Shown piece after piece: positions 11,926 to 21,936 of a stretch of DNA of 64,000 nucleotides. The stretch comes from Oikopleura dioica (taxonomy: Eukaryota > Chordata > Appendicularia > Copelata > Oikopleuridae). A program made the translations under genes and the position numbers. Each line of letters begins with the position of its first letter. The stretch's first letter is position 1. The stretch is from the NCBI GenBank assembly GCA_907165135.1, contig OU015567.1:4345001-4409000 (forward strand), in the 5' to 3' direction. Below the pieces are notes generated by a model. The model was given only the letters and a program-made list of their open reading frames with translations. It did not search any database and was not told where the DNA came from.

Positions 11926-13389
11926 CTAAAGTCGTCTGACAGAACGTTTCGTCTTGTCGGGAGAAAAGAGCTTGCGCGTGATGGGCTTTGGATTTGGGCA
12001 CATGCCTTCGCCGTGTGTCCCGCGGCAGAGGCAGCAAAAGACGCGAGAGCAGGAAGAATGGATGCAGATGCCACGGCCGGTCGTCGTTTTCTTTGCGTAG
12101 TTTTTGCAGAAAGGGCAGTAGGCGTAGATTTGCTCGCCGTTTACGAGAGAAGCTGAAATCATAAGATAAGAATACTTATTTAGATTCAAACTAAATAGGA
12201 AACAAAAACCTGACTCAGGCTACCTGAGGCTGGGCCTGAACCTGTGAAGAAACCTGAGTAAGAGTCCTATTCTAGTGCGGCCCCAAATTACCTTTGACTC
12301 TCGCCCAATGTTCCGTTTTCCTCGTCACTGGGCCTCGCAGAACAGCTGCAGTTATGGGCGAATGGGTATTGAGCGACTTTACAGGCGACATTTTTGGCGC
12401 CCTGTTCGCGAAAGAATCTCGACTTTTCAGCAGCGAAGCAGTTTTCCAATTTGGAGAGCGATTTCTGTTCAAGTTCTTCTTTTTAATTCTCATTGCTCGC
12501 GCATAAGCAGTCAGTGTTTTCTTGTGGCGGCGGGTGATGAACGTCTGCCACGATTTTGAAACTTGCGAACACTAGAATTGGAATTGCCCAACTTGAAACG
12601 CTGGAAAAAGGAGACTTACATTGTGGATATCAGGAGCTTCCAGAGCGCCGAAGATTTTGTCACGGATATGGAGCAAATTTTGATCTTCTAGTTTTGCCAA
12701 AATATCGAAAGTTTGAGGCGTTTCTTCTTTTTCTGGAGTTCTTGGATCTTTTGCAGGCTGAGGATTTCGTCCCTTGATGCCCTCTGGAGAAGAAAACTGT
12801 AAATGATTAAAATCTTATTCAAAAAGAATAAACTTACCATTGCGATTAAGTTTTTAGAGCAAACTTTGGCCGGACTCGCAAATTTCCGCGCTCTATCGCG
12901 CAACTCCGGCGTGTTTGGTTCTGATCCCATTCCTTCATCTTCTGAAACACTCATTCTTTTCGACCGGATGACATTCGCGAAGACAGGATTTGAAATTTCA
13001 GCGCTAGAATTGGCCTCGTTTCCTTGCATTTTCTTCGGCGAGTTTTTGAAAAACTCTGCTGTTAAGTTTTTCTTTCCTAAAAAACGTCAGTAAGATTTTC
13101 TTCAAAAAAGGGTTTACCTTTGTCTATCATTTCTTCAGTCAAACCACGTGACTTTCGAGTTCTCATGCGATCACTAAAAGTTGTTATCCTCAAGAACGAA
13201 ATTCTATAGCTCACCATTCAGGAGTAATGAAGAGTTTTCTGATGCCAGAGCTGATCTCTGACATTCACCGATTTTTTTCTCGAGTTTTTGATTTTCAATC
13301 TTTTTTTGCTCTTTTCCTCCTTTCAAACTTGAAAAATTGATTTTCGTCCCCCGCGATTTCGCATTGTCCGCGCTCGAAGCGTGACTCAT
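11926..13389 (-). CDS. Emi1/Emi2-like F-box and ZBR protein (APC/C inhibitor family)
   Basis: Minus-strand exons 13389-13215 (or slightly shorter), 13173-13118, 13076-12838, 12796-12620, 12571-12292 and 12152-11926. A disordered Ser/Lys-rich N-terminus leads to an F-box split by an intron: LLHIRDKIFGALEAPDIHN joined to CSQVSKSWQTFITRRHKK. The last exon encodes a zinc-binding region (IYAYCPFCKNYAKK, CIHSSCSRVFCCLC, HGEGMC). The protein ends in SVRRL, an Arg-Leu tail like the APC/C-binding end of FBXO5 and FBXO43. F-box, ZBR and RL tail in this order strongly suggest an Emi-family inhibitor of the anaphase-promoting complex. Intron 1 closes in phase only as a GA-AG intron (CTCCT|GAATGG); otherwise the start could be at the downstream ATG in exon 2. 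Intron 5 holds a degenerate CCTGACTCAGG-type repeat. Which paralogue it represents is not decided. Confidence 0.75.
12206..12266. repeat. Degenerate CCTGACTCAGG-type MITE remnant
   Basis: Inside an intron of the Emi-like gene: AACCTGACTCAGG and, about 45 bases later, AACCTGAGTAAG. It resembles the termini of the MITE family at 20034, 22139, 45475 and 46100 but is short and imperfect. Confidence 0.4.
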
Positions 13390-13453
13390 CAATTCCTGGC
13401 TTTCTTACTCATTTTCCCACAGAGCGCGCCATTTTTAGAAAAATTTAGAAAAG
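13390..13453. promoter_or_regulatory. 64-bp head-to-head intergenic (bidirectional) promoter region
   Basis: The start codons of the Emi-like gene (minus, 13389) and the next gene (plus, 13454) are 64 bases apart. No TATA box is obvious. Any core promoter for both must lie here or within the coding exons. Confidence 0.5.
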
Positions 13454-14679
13454 ATGCTGAGAGGTGGGCTGAAGCAGTTTTCGGCGCTAGAATTGTCGAA
13501 GAGAAGCATTAAGAGATATGCCTGGACGCAGAGAAGACTGGATGTTGATGGTGCTCAAGGATGGGATCATGAAGGGTGAGTTTATTTTCGCTGTGGAATT
13601 TCAATTGTTTGAAGATTACAAGAAATCAGATTCGTGTGATAAGTTGCATTTCAGATTCACCAATGTCGACCGAAATTTAACCCGTTTCCACCAGGACACA
13701 GCGATGCCAGCCGTGGACGGAGCCACAACTTTTGAAACTGCCGCGAAAGTGCTTGGAAATGGCTGGGTCATCCATAAAGTACCCCTTTCTCCTCCATTTT
13801 CTATTCATTTATTTCAATTTCAGCGATCGGGCATCAACAAGAAAAAGTACCGACAAAACGCGACTGGTCAAGAATTCGCAAAATACATGAACCGACGGGT
13901 CGTTGCCTCGAATCATCATCACACCATGGCGCACAAGCTCATTCCTCCGAATCAACTCAGACAGCGATGGACAGTTTCCGACCCCTTCAAAGGTACTTAT
14001 TTCAGTAAAAATTGTATTTTTAAGAGAATTTATACAGACCGCAGGAAAGATATTCTTTAATTAAATATATAAATTACATATAAATACATATTTTTTTAAA
14101 AAAACCTGTTATATCAATAAATGGTATTAACTTTTAATGACTCACATTTTGAAGAATCGTTGAAAAATGTCGTTAAATAATTTACCGCTTCATTTTTACA
14201 AATTTTTCTGGTGTCCGATGTGATCCACCGCGCTTATATCCCCGAAAGCCAGCTGATAGAAATCTGCCTAGTACATCTCACCCGGCCTTAGTTCATTCCT
14301 AAAAGGAAAGAATCTCACCATCTTGTCCACCCTGCCTGCGACTCCGGCCTTTTCCTCTTTCTCATCACATTTTTTACGCGAAATCACGCTCTTTTCAGGC
14401 TACGACGACGAAGCGCACATGTGGTACGTTCCAGAAAACATCCCAGTCGAAGATCCAATTCCAAAAACTGCCGAAGAACGCCGCCAACTCTACGTTGCGA
14501 AGAAACAGTGGCCAACTCGAGCTCCATGCGGCCGATTGCTAGAAAAAGCAGAGCGACGATCGGATACGACGATGCACGACACCGGAAAACCAAACCCGAA
14601 TCATAACACAGATCGGTCTTCTGCGCTGAATAGATTTTCTTTCAAGCATAATATTTCGCTGTCTGACTTTCAAAATTAA
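13454..14679 (+). CDS. Unrecognised basic protein, possibly mitochondrial
   Basis: Exons 13454-13575, 13655-13778, 13824-13992 and 14399-14679 join in phase to 231 residues. The N-terminus is Arg/Lys-rich and amphipathic (LKQFSALELSKRSIKRYAW), compatible with a mitochondrial presequence. The body is rich in His, Arg, Trp and Pro (EFAKYMNRRVVASNHHHTM, IPPNQLRQRWTVSDPFKGY, IPVEDPIPKTAEERRQLY) and resembles mitochondrial ribosomal proteins in composition, but I do not recognise a specific family. The third intron (406 bp) is long for this window. The next gene starts 91 bp after the stop on the same strand, a spacing compatible with an operon. Confidence 0.65.
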
Positions 14680-14770
14680 AAATATAACTCCACTGAATCC
14701 TTCCTAAACATCTTCCCTACAGATTGTTGTGACCGAATTTCGTTTGAAAAAGATACTGTAAGCAGCAGTC

Positions 14771-16165
14771 ATGGATTTCGCGACCAAGTACATGGCCGCC
14801 AAAGGCTGGACAGCGGGCGACGGTCTTGGCAAAAACAGACACGGTAGAAAAGATCCAGTCAAGGTAAGCTTCTCCAAGGACAAATTGGTTCTCTACTCGC
14901 AATTTTAGGTGAAATATAAATTCGACATCAACGGATTGGGACACGATAAAGCGGAATCGGACAAATACAAATGGTGGGAGCGAGCTTTTCAGAGCGCTTC
15001 GGATGCTATTCAAGTTGGAAAAGGTTAATTACATTTGCATTCATCTTCTTCTTACGATTCTCTTCAGACAACAAGATTGAAAAAGTCGAGGGAAAGGAGA
15101 CAATTGTTTCAACTTCCAGACCAATGAGCAAATCATTGAATAAAGCCTTGCTCTACGGCAGTCACTTCGTCAAAGCGGTAAGACTGAAAAGCCGTGGGAA
15201 GCGGTCTAAAAATGATTTCAAGGGAGTGATGAGCGGCGGTAAATTCACGAGAGAAGAAAACTCCTCGGATTCAGACTCGTCGTCCGACTCAGAAGACGAA
15301 GCAACAAAAGGAAAGATCGTGGAAGTCTCCGACGAAGCCCTTTTCGCCGCTTGTGGAGGAATGACGGGACACAAGGGTGCTCGGCACGGAATCAACATGA
15401 CGGCCAAACTGGCCAGAATCAAGGAACAAGAGCGACTTGGCCTGGAAAAGATGAAGAATATGTACAAGAAGACAGAAGATGCGGCGAAAGAAGCAGAGAA
15501 ACAAAAAGAAGAAGCGTTCAACGAATCACTGGTACTTATTGAAATCGAGAAGCCGATTGCAGCTTCGAGCTTCAAGTGAAAGAAGCCGCGAATGCAAGCG
15601 GCTTATTGACTTCTCGATTTTTAAACATGTTTTATTAGGAAAAGAGCGCGAAAAAGAAGAAAAAAGCTAGAAAGTTCGAAGAACCTGAAGTCGAAGAAAA
15701 CATTCCAACAAAGCGAGTCAAAGTCGACGAGGAAAATAATGAAGAAGAAGTCGAAGAGTCCGAAAAGCCGAAAAAGAAAAAGAAGAAAAGCAAGAGCAAG
15801 AAAGAGAAGGAGGAACAAATGGTCGAAGAAGTAGAAGCTGAGCTTGAAGGAACGGGTTTTCGAAAGAGCAGCTTTACTCTTCAGTTTTTTGTCTTATTCA
15901 AAACTTGAAAACCGCGTTTGAAGAAGTTTCGTTAAAAAAGAAGAAGAAAAAGTCGAAGAAAAAGAAAGTAATCGAGAACGAAGAGGCAGAGGAAAATGAT
16001 CCTCAAGAAGAGAACAGCGAAGAGCCCAAGAAATCTAAAAAGAAAAAGAAGAGCAAAAAGCAAGAGCTCGAATCGGAAGTAGTAAAGGAAGTCAAAGAAG
16101 AGGACGATTCTTCAAGTTCAAAGAAAAAGAAGAAAAAGAGAAAGAAACAGAAAGTCGAAGAGTAA
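14771..16165 (+). CDS. GPATCH4: G-patch domain protein, GPATCH4-like
   Basis: Exons 14771-14863, 14909-15023, 15068-15531, 15639-15855 and about 15885-16165 join in phase. The first two exons carry a G-patch (FATKYMAAKGWTAGDGLGK, then VKYKFDINGLGHDKAESDKY), followed by WWERAF as in GPATCH4. A conserved motif DEALFAACGGMTGHKGARHG with MTAKLARIKEQE follows, matching the vertebrate protein's TAHKAARLGI region from memory. The C-terminal half is a long Lys/Glu-rich tail (repeats of KKKKKKSKKKK type) typical of nucleolar proteins. The family acts as a helicase cofactor in RNA/ribosome biogenesis; nucleolar location is inferred. The last acceptor could instead be at about 15953; both choices keep the frame. 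Confidence 0.85.
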
Positions 16166-16452
16166 ATATTTTTCTCCCTGCAACTCATTTCAACTCTGTT
16201 TTATATTGAATAAAAACATGAATGAGTTAAACCTTGAAAAAAATTCCGGATTCAGAAAAAATCTGTAATTTACTATCAGCAATTGCTACAATTTACAAGT
16301 GCAATCATGTTTCAAAAGTCACTTAGGATCGTTTTTTTTCGAACTTCAGCGTCATTTTACGTTTTCACATTGAAATTTTTATCGCCCGTGCAAATTTCAC
16401 TGGCTTTTTCGTTCGTTTCGCCCTGGAAACGCCCCGTTCAATTCACGAGAAA

Positions 16453-18818
16453 ATGATATTCTTTCGATTTTATCTTGCTCTAATCCCTATCTTCGGTGCA
16501 ATCATCAGATCTTGCCCTTCGTTTGTCACCTAATTTCCGCTGCCCTCTACCCTTTTTTCAGTGATCAGAACGCATCCGACGAGTGCAACGGAAAATGTCG
16601 AATGATTTACACAAATTGCCGTACCTTTTGCGAGACGATTTCCTGCGAAGAAGCATGTTCCGATGAATACTCTTCTTGCCAAGACGACTGTCCCTGTGGT
16701 GCGAACTGTCCTGAAGGTTGTGTCGGCTGCGAGAGTGAATTTTGTCCGAAGAGGAAGTATTTGACAGTCATCGGGGACTACTATAACGAGCGAATGAGCT
16801 ATGTTACGGCAACGGATGGATCTTACAGGGACGGATTTTGATCTTCTTATCTGAACATTTGAATTTTACAAATTTAATGGGCCGTTATCAAGAAGCTTTA
16901 GTAGGGGGTCATCAGTTTGGCCGACCCTTTCTATAAGCCCAGGGCTGCACAATTGGATTGGAATCCAATTGGTTTCCAATTCCAATTGGATTGGATTGGT
17001 AAATTGGTTGGAAAAAAGGCGGAAAAATCAGGGTCTGTCCAATTGGACAGCCCTTCCAATTGGAAAATGGGGGTCCAATTGGCAACTGGTCGCCAATTGG
17101 TAAATTGGCAAAATGATTGGATCAAAGCACCTCTTTCCATGCGGAAATGCCAGATTATGCTTGAATCAGTGCCCCAAACGACCAGTTGGGCAATAATTTT
17201 CGATCTTAAAGTCAAAAGAATCGGACTGATGGTGGGATTTTCGATAGATAAGGGCTATAAAAATAAGTTTCGAGGGACTTTTGATTCAGTTAGAGGAGGA
17301 AGAGGGCAAAAATAGTTGTAAAGAATGCAAAAATTAGCGAAATTTAGGAATTTTCCTCGGCGAGGGCTTGCCCAACTGCCCGAAAGCGCTGAATTGCCCA
17401 AAAGTGCCCATATTGGCAATATGATATTGCTCAAATCATTTGGGCCAAATGACCGAAATGCCCGCTCTTTCCCGGCTAAATTTTAGGGGCTTAGCTGTCC
17501 GAATGCTCGGCCGAACGCTTTTTCCCCGAATGCCCGATGCCGATTCGCTTAAAAAATTCTCTCGTTTGTAAATTTTAAAGGATTATTTTAAATGAACTCT
17601 TTAAAAAAACTGAATTTTCCAATTAAAATCCGATTTTCCATTGGAATTTGGCTGTCCAATTGGAAAACTCGTGCCAATTGGAAGCAAGATTCCAATTGCC
17701 GATAGGTCCGCCAAATTCCAATTGGAAATTGGAATTGGATTGGAGTTTGGTTGGATTGGCAAAATTTGGGTTGGATTGGATTGGCAGTTGGTTGGAAAAA
17801 TCCAAATTTTTTTGCCAATTGTGCAGCCCTGATAAGCCTAACCTAGGGGTCAAAATCCGCGAAAGAAACGATACTTTTTACCGAACACCTTCCGTTTCTC
17901 CAACTGATGGCTACCTCCACAACGCTGGATACGCATTCATAAAGGACCAACTGTACATTTTCGGTGGAAACACCGACGAGTACAAGATCGCCAAACTTCT
18001 CGGCTGCGAATTCAAAGAATTGGAACTAAAGCTCCTCCGACACTTCCGCGCGAATACTGGCACGCTTCAAACGACTGCTGATCATTCTCAAGTGTTCATT
18101 TGCTTCAGTTGGGCTGTTGGAATGTGTCAAATCTTCGACGAAACAAGCGTGGTGGAGAGCAGCTACAAATCAGCGCACGATCATAAATACGGCTGCCTGG
18201 GATTGTATGAAGGATCGATCATTGCTGTTGGCGGTTATTCCGGGAAGAAGGTCGAGTTTTATCGACCATCTGGCTGGGAAAATTCAATAGTAAATGGGTT
18301 GACTCCAGAACAACAGCTCTACAAAGGGCTTCGAACTAAAGCAGCGGTTTTATTTTGTCTGCTATAAAATCCAGCTCTTTTTCAACCCCGAAATAGACCA
18401 TCCGCGAGAACTGAGATATCAAACTTGTCTGAATCTTCCGGAAGGTGTCTTGACTCTCGGAGGCGGTTGGGCTGGCGAATACTTTTCCGACATCTATATT
18501 TTCAAGCAAATGCGATGGAATCAAGTCGGCCAACTTTCATCGGTGAAAGAACCTGCTTTGAATTAGCTTTTTATTCAATTTTAGCCAAAACGATCCGTCA
18601 CTGCTTATTTCCTTGATGACCACATTTTCTCATTTCCTGGAGATGTTCTGTAAGCTGTATTCGAATTGTCACTTATTAACTTGATTTTAAGACCTCTTGA
18701 TGTCGAAAAAATGAGCTTCAACGACAATTTGGTCGACGACCGAGTGATTCTGTTCAACCATACGAATGCTGTCACGCATCCAATTGTTTTTGAGTCTTCT
18801 GTTGATTTATGCAGATGA
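16453..18818 (+). CDS. Secreted kelch-repeat protein, interrupted by a transposon
   Basis: Proposed exons: 16453-16520 (signal peptide MIFFRFYLALIPIFGAIIRS), 16562-16829, 16905-16939 continued at 17839-18346, 18375-18542, 18585-18649 and 18692-18818. Exon 2 is cysteine-rich (CETISCEEACSDEYSSCQDD, CPCGANCPEGCVGC) and ends in VIGDYYNERMSYVTATDG. The rest holds kelch-type repeats: AFIKDQLYIFGGNTDEY, GSIIAVGGYSGKKVEFYRP, VLTLGGGWAGEYFSDIYIF and YFLDDHIFSFPGD. Intron 2 has no GT donor but closes in phase as GA-AG (AGG|GACGG to GTAG|GGGG). An 892-bp element with a 7-bp duplication lies in the codon after Lys (TAT AAG CC); removing it restores PFYKPNLGVKIRERNDTFYR. Unless the element is spliced out the protein is truncated. 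Ligand and role unknown. Confidence 0.65.
16940..17831. mobile_element. 892-bp CAATTGG-rich TIR element, 7-bp TSD ATAAGCC, in kelch exon
   Basis: Ends are CAGGGCTGCACAATTGG and its inverse (CCAATTGTGCAGCCCTG). The flanks carry the direct repeat ATAAGCC at 16933-16939 and 17832-17838. The interior near each end is packed with CCAATTGG palindromic units, and the middle has a run of GCCCGAAAG/TGCCC motifs. It lacks a transposase frame, so it is non-autonomous. CAG..CTG ends and a 7-8 bp duplication suggest hAT-like. A second copy lies in the GPI gene at 31094. Confidence 0.85.
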
Positions 18819-19712
18819 ATAAAGACATACAGTGAATGAAAATTTACGGAAACTGACAACCAGACGGAGAAGCGTCTCGTAGCCATGCGCGGGTAAATGA
18901 TAGAGAAAAAGCACGTGAAGACTCCAACTGGTGCGCTTGGTTTCAGATAGTTCAGAGTAAACGGCAAACCGGCTAAAATTCTGGTGTGTCATTATTCGAT
19001 AACAGCCAGGCGGTTTGCTACAAAAGTTGCTTCCCAGCGCGAACGCAGTGGAAGTACACAATTCTGAGGAATTGCGGAATATTGAATACCGAAAGGAGAC
19101 GCCTCAAAGGTCCGGCCTCTCTCTCTGAATTGATCTTTATGGTGTCTGTGTCGCTGGCCTCGAAAAAAAAATTGACGACTCCCCTTTTTCACTTCAGCTT
19201 GATAAGAGTCCCCTCGATCGATATTTCACACAATTAACGTCATTATGAGTGACTGTTTTTAAATCAAAAATGTTTATTAAAAATATAAATCAATATTTTA
19301 TGAAATCATGATTTTTTTGAGAGACTCTGATCAAACATCTTCAATTTTCAGTTTTTTGAATCAGTACTCCCAACTTGGGAGTCCCAACAGAGATAATAAC
19401 ATGACCGATTGAACCTACTTTTGGTGAATTGTTAGTTTGAACTTTATTCGTTAAAGTTGCCCCTCTCTTGAGATAGGGCAGTGATTTAGTCGTTTTTAGC
19501 CTCAGAGTCCAGTGCTCTTATATGGATTTTAATCATAGTATGATCATCCGAAGAAATTCATATATGCCTCATCTTCAGCTTAATCCCTGTCGTTCACCAA
19601 TAACCCCATATCTCCTGTTAAAACACGGTTTTATGGTGCTTCGGAGGAATATTATAAATTCTGAACTTACGAAGCAAGCAGTATTTTTCTGAATCAAGAA
19701 ATCAACGCTTTA
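18819..19712. other. Intergenic, no gene supported
   Basis: Begins with the kelch gene's 3' UTR (AATAAAG right after the stop). Several overlapping frames near 18986-19237 show no domain or codon pattern. The rest is AT-rich. Confidence 0.35.
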
Positions 19713-20006
19713 TTATCCCATTAAACTGTTTATAAAAGAAGTAGCTTTGACAACAGGACTTTTGCCTTTCTCATGTGGAGCTTCAACCTTCGCGATTACT
19801 TCAGGATTGCCAAAGATGATCCCGCCGAATTCGTTTCGGTTATCAAGCAAGTCAGCGCTCAGCAGTGCCTTGCAAGGATTTTCAAGAGAAGCAAAATGTG
19901 GGAAGATTGTCTGATTGAATCCTTGGCTTAATGTTTCCAGTATTCGCACTTGTATGAACATCTTTTTAGGTTTATATAGAGTCTTCTGAGCGTAATTATG
20001 TTGCAT
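19713..20006 (-). CDS. Hypothetical small protein (weak)
   Basis: A 97-codon frame (MQHNYAQKTLYKPKKM... ending SFINSLMG) on the minus strand. About 190 bases upstream lies a possible signal-peptide exon at 20257-20180 (MNRFFLLLNGLVSGTSLAF), but I could not join the two in phase with canonical splice sites. The intervening segment contains a MITE. No domain recognised. It may be a short secreted protein or not a gene. Confidence 0.25.
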   Translation of the reverse strand: MQHNYAQKTLYKPKKMFIQVRILETLSQGFNQTIFPHFASLENPCKALLSADLLDNRNEFGGIIFGNPEVIAKVEAPHEKGKSPVVKATSFINSLMG

Positions 20007-20033
20007 GCTTAACTATCAAAAACCTTTGAACGG

Positions 20034-20139
20034 CAACCTGTGTAGAAAACCTGACTCAGGATTCGTAAATTCTTTAATGAAAAAAGAAGCCTCGCAGCTT
20101 TGAGGCCTTGATTCCTGACTCAGGTTTTCTACGCAGGTT
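20034..20139. repeat. CAACCTG/CAGGTTT MITE copy
   Basis: Left end CAACCTGTGTAGAAAACCTG and right end CAGGTTTTCTACGCAGG are inverted repeats over about 27 bases. The middle has a small hairpin (AAGCCTCGCAGC..GAGGC). Confidence 0.7.
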
Positions 20140-20556
20140 TCCGAGCCTAGACCCTAACTCATTTAATAAACCTTCCATTACTACCAAGCATGCTTCTGTA
20201 AAAAGCCAGGGATGTACCAGAAACAAGCCCGTTCAAAAGTAAAAAGAAGCGATTCATATTTTCTTTTTCTCGAAAAATTGATTGATTGAATTGATGCATG
20301 TGTTCTTTTTATACATCAGCTGTGAATATCTGAGTTGTTTTATTTGCATATTCAGGCGTCTTTGATCAAGGATGAACAAGAGGTACCTTGAGCATTCATA
20401 TCTGCTTCATATTTTATGACATTTGATGCTTCTAAACGTGGCTCGACGCAGCCAAAAAACAAAAGGTTTGAGTGCTTGATCCCTGTTTTTCTTGGATCGC
20501 TTCAAATTCTCAATTATCGTCGTTCTATTTTTTCTTTATTTATTTACAGTTTGATC

Positions 20557-20781
20557 TCACAGGCACTTTTTGCAAGTAGTAGGACAGGCAAAGGAGATAT
20601 ATTTCTTGCCACAGTCGGATTTTAGATCTTTGCATGCGTCGTCAATATCTGGCTTGAAATCGCACTCAACGGGGAATTTCGCGTAATTTGGATTTCGCTC
20701 TTTTTGGTGGTCGAAAATGAGCTTCTTTGCTTTTGGATTATTCGTCGAGATTGTGAGAAAAAAGACTTTGGAAAGCTTCAT
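20557..20781 (-). CDS. Secreted ShKT-domain miniprotein
   Basis: Single-exon frame of 74 residues with a short hydrophobic N-terminus (MKLSKVFFLTIS). The C-terminal 36 residues have the six-cysteine ShKT pattern: ECDFKPDIDDACKDLKSDCG, then KYISFACPTTCKKC. The family includes small secreted domains that bind channels or proteases, or act as modules on other enzymes. The start is supported by a TATA box about 50 bases upstream. Confidence 0.75.
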   Translation of the reverse strand: MKLSKVFFLTISTNNPKAKKLIFDHQKERNPNYAKFPVECDFKPDIDDACKDLKSDCGKKYISFACPTTCKKCL

Positions 20782-20831
20782 CTTTTCGGTTTAAAATTTT
20801 ATCAATTTTGAAAATTCTAGAGCTGGGGACG

Positions 20832-20839
20832 CTTATATA
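20832..20839 (-). promoter_or_regulatory. TATA box of the ShKT gene
   Basis: TATATAAG on the minus strand, about 51 bases before the start codon. Confidence 0.5.
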
Positions 20840-21936
20840 GAGGGAGGGGGAGGAAATTCTTGAGAAATGGTAGCGCTGGCAGAGCGTGACAAAAACGCCC
20901 GAATGTCCGGGACAACGGTGAAAAGCTGTGGCTTTTGGCGGCAGGTTCCATTTGCGGGCACGAAATCGTGATTTTCGACCAAACCTCTCAAGGGAAGTTT
21001 TTCGGATGGGGCGAGAAATTGAAGATTCTGAGATTTCGCATTTCCGTGATTTGAACTTTGAGAAAAGGCTCTTGCTTATTCTTGCTCACAAGTTGCAGCT
21101 TTTTACGGCTCACTAGTGTTATTGCTTCTTTCATCTTTTTTTCACAAGATGCAAAAAGAATTGGGGATCAGAATCTGATACGAATTCATCAAATTGCGTT
21201 TTTTGATTCGCGACATCGTAAGAAATACACTTTCAGGTTAGCTTTCTTTGTTGATTTCATAAAAAGACGAAGCTTTATTTTTGTTTTCCCTAATCATCTA
21301 ATTCTAAAAAATGCCTTGTACAACGGGCATGCCGCATGCTGCATGCAAAAATGAGCAGAAAATGCCCGGAAGATCTGGGCCAGGACAATATTGGAATTGG
21401 TCCACTCTGAATTCTTTAGAATCCGGTAGCGGGCCGCGCGGATCGCCCTGGGAAAATCCGACGCACCCACGCGCCACATTTTTTTAAAAAGAGAAAAATT
21501 AAAATTCTTTCAATAAATCTGTCAAGGACTCTTCCCAATTCGATAAATTTTGACGCAATAAACACTTTTTAGTAAAATATATGAGTTCATTAGTGTGTAT
21601 AATTTACACAGTATAAATCAATGAATTGTCCGATCTTTATTATCTCCGAGTCTGAACATCCTGCTGTGCCTCTTATCCGATTACAGTAACTCATCAATCT
21701 GACTAACATTTCCTCGCTGTTCTCTATCCTCGTGATTCTATTCCATTTAGGCCACGAAATTTTGCTCATTTTCGCAAAATTCCAACTGGCCATTTCTCAT
21801 AGTACGCCCAAAACGTTCAAAAATGTTTTCTTTTCAGAAATCGCCAAAAACTAAATGACTTATCGACGGAAAGAGATCGTTGCCTGAAATCCCCTTATCT
21901 TCCTTTTCCCCTTTTTTTATTCAAAGAGGAAGAAAA
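20840..21936. other. Intergenic, no gene seen
   Basis: Mixed sequence with a short palindrome GCATGCCGCATGCTGCATGC near 21330. Open frames here have no recognisable features. The last part is presumably the 5' region of the SLC41-like gene. Confidence 0.35.

Noticed and set aside
12272-12559. Plus-strand frames over the Emi-like gene
   Set aside because: Antisense shadows; the minus-strand F-box reading is conserved and phase-consistent.
17588-17853. Frames rich in NW/QLP (e.g. [10 protein letters not shown]) on both strands
   Set aside because: Translations of CCAATTGG repeats inside the transposon; they have no independent coding evidence.
18605-19061. Minus-strand frames near the kelch 3' end (MPFTLNYLKPS..., MCTSTAFALG...)
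   Set aside because: They overlap phase-closed kelch exons or lie in its 3' UTR, with no domain or promoter support.
21590-21793. Minus-strand 67-codon frame (MASWNFAKMSK...)
   Set aside because: No recognisable features, ends in AT-rich DNA, and no upstream promoter or splice evidence.
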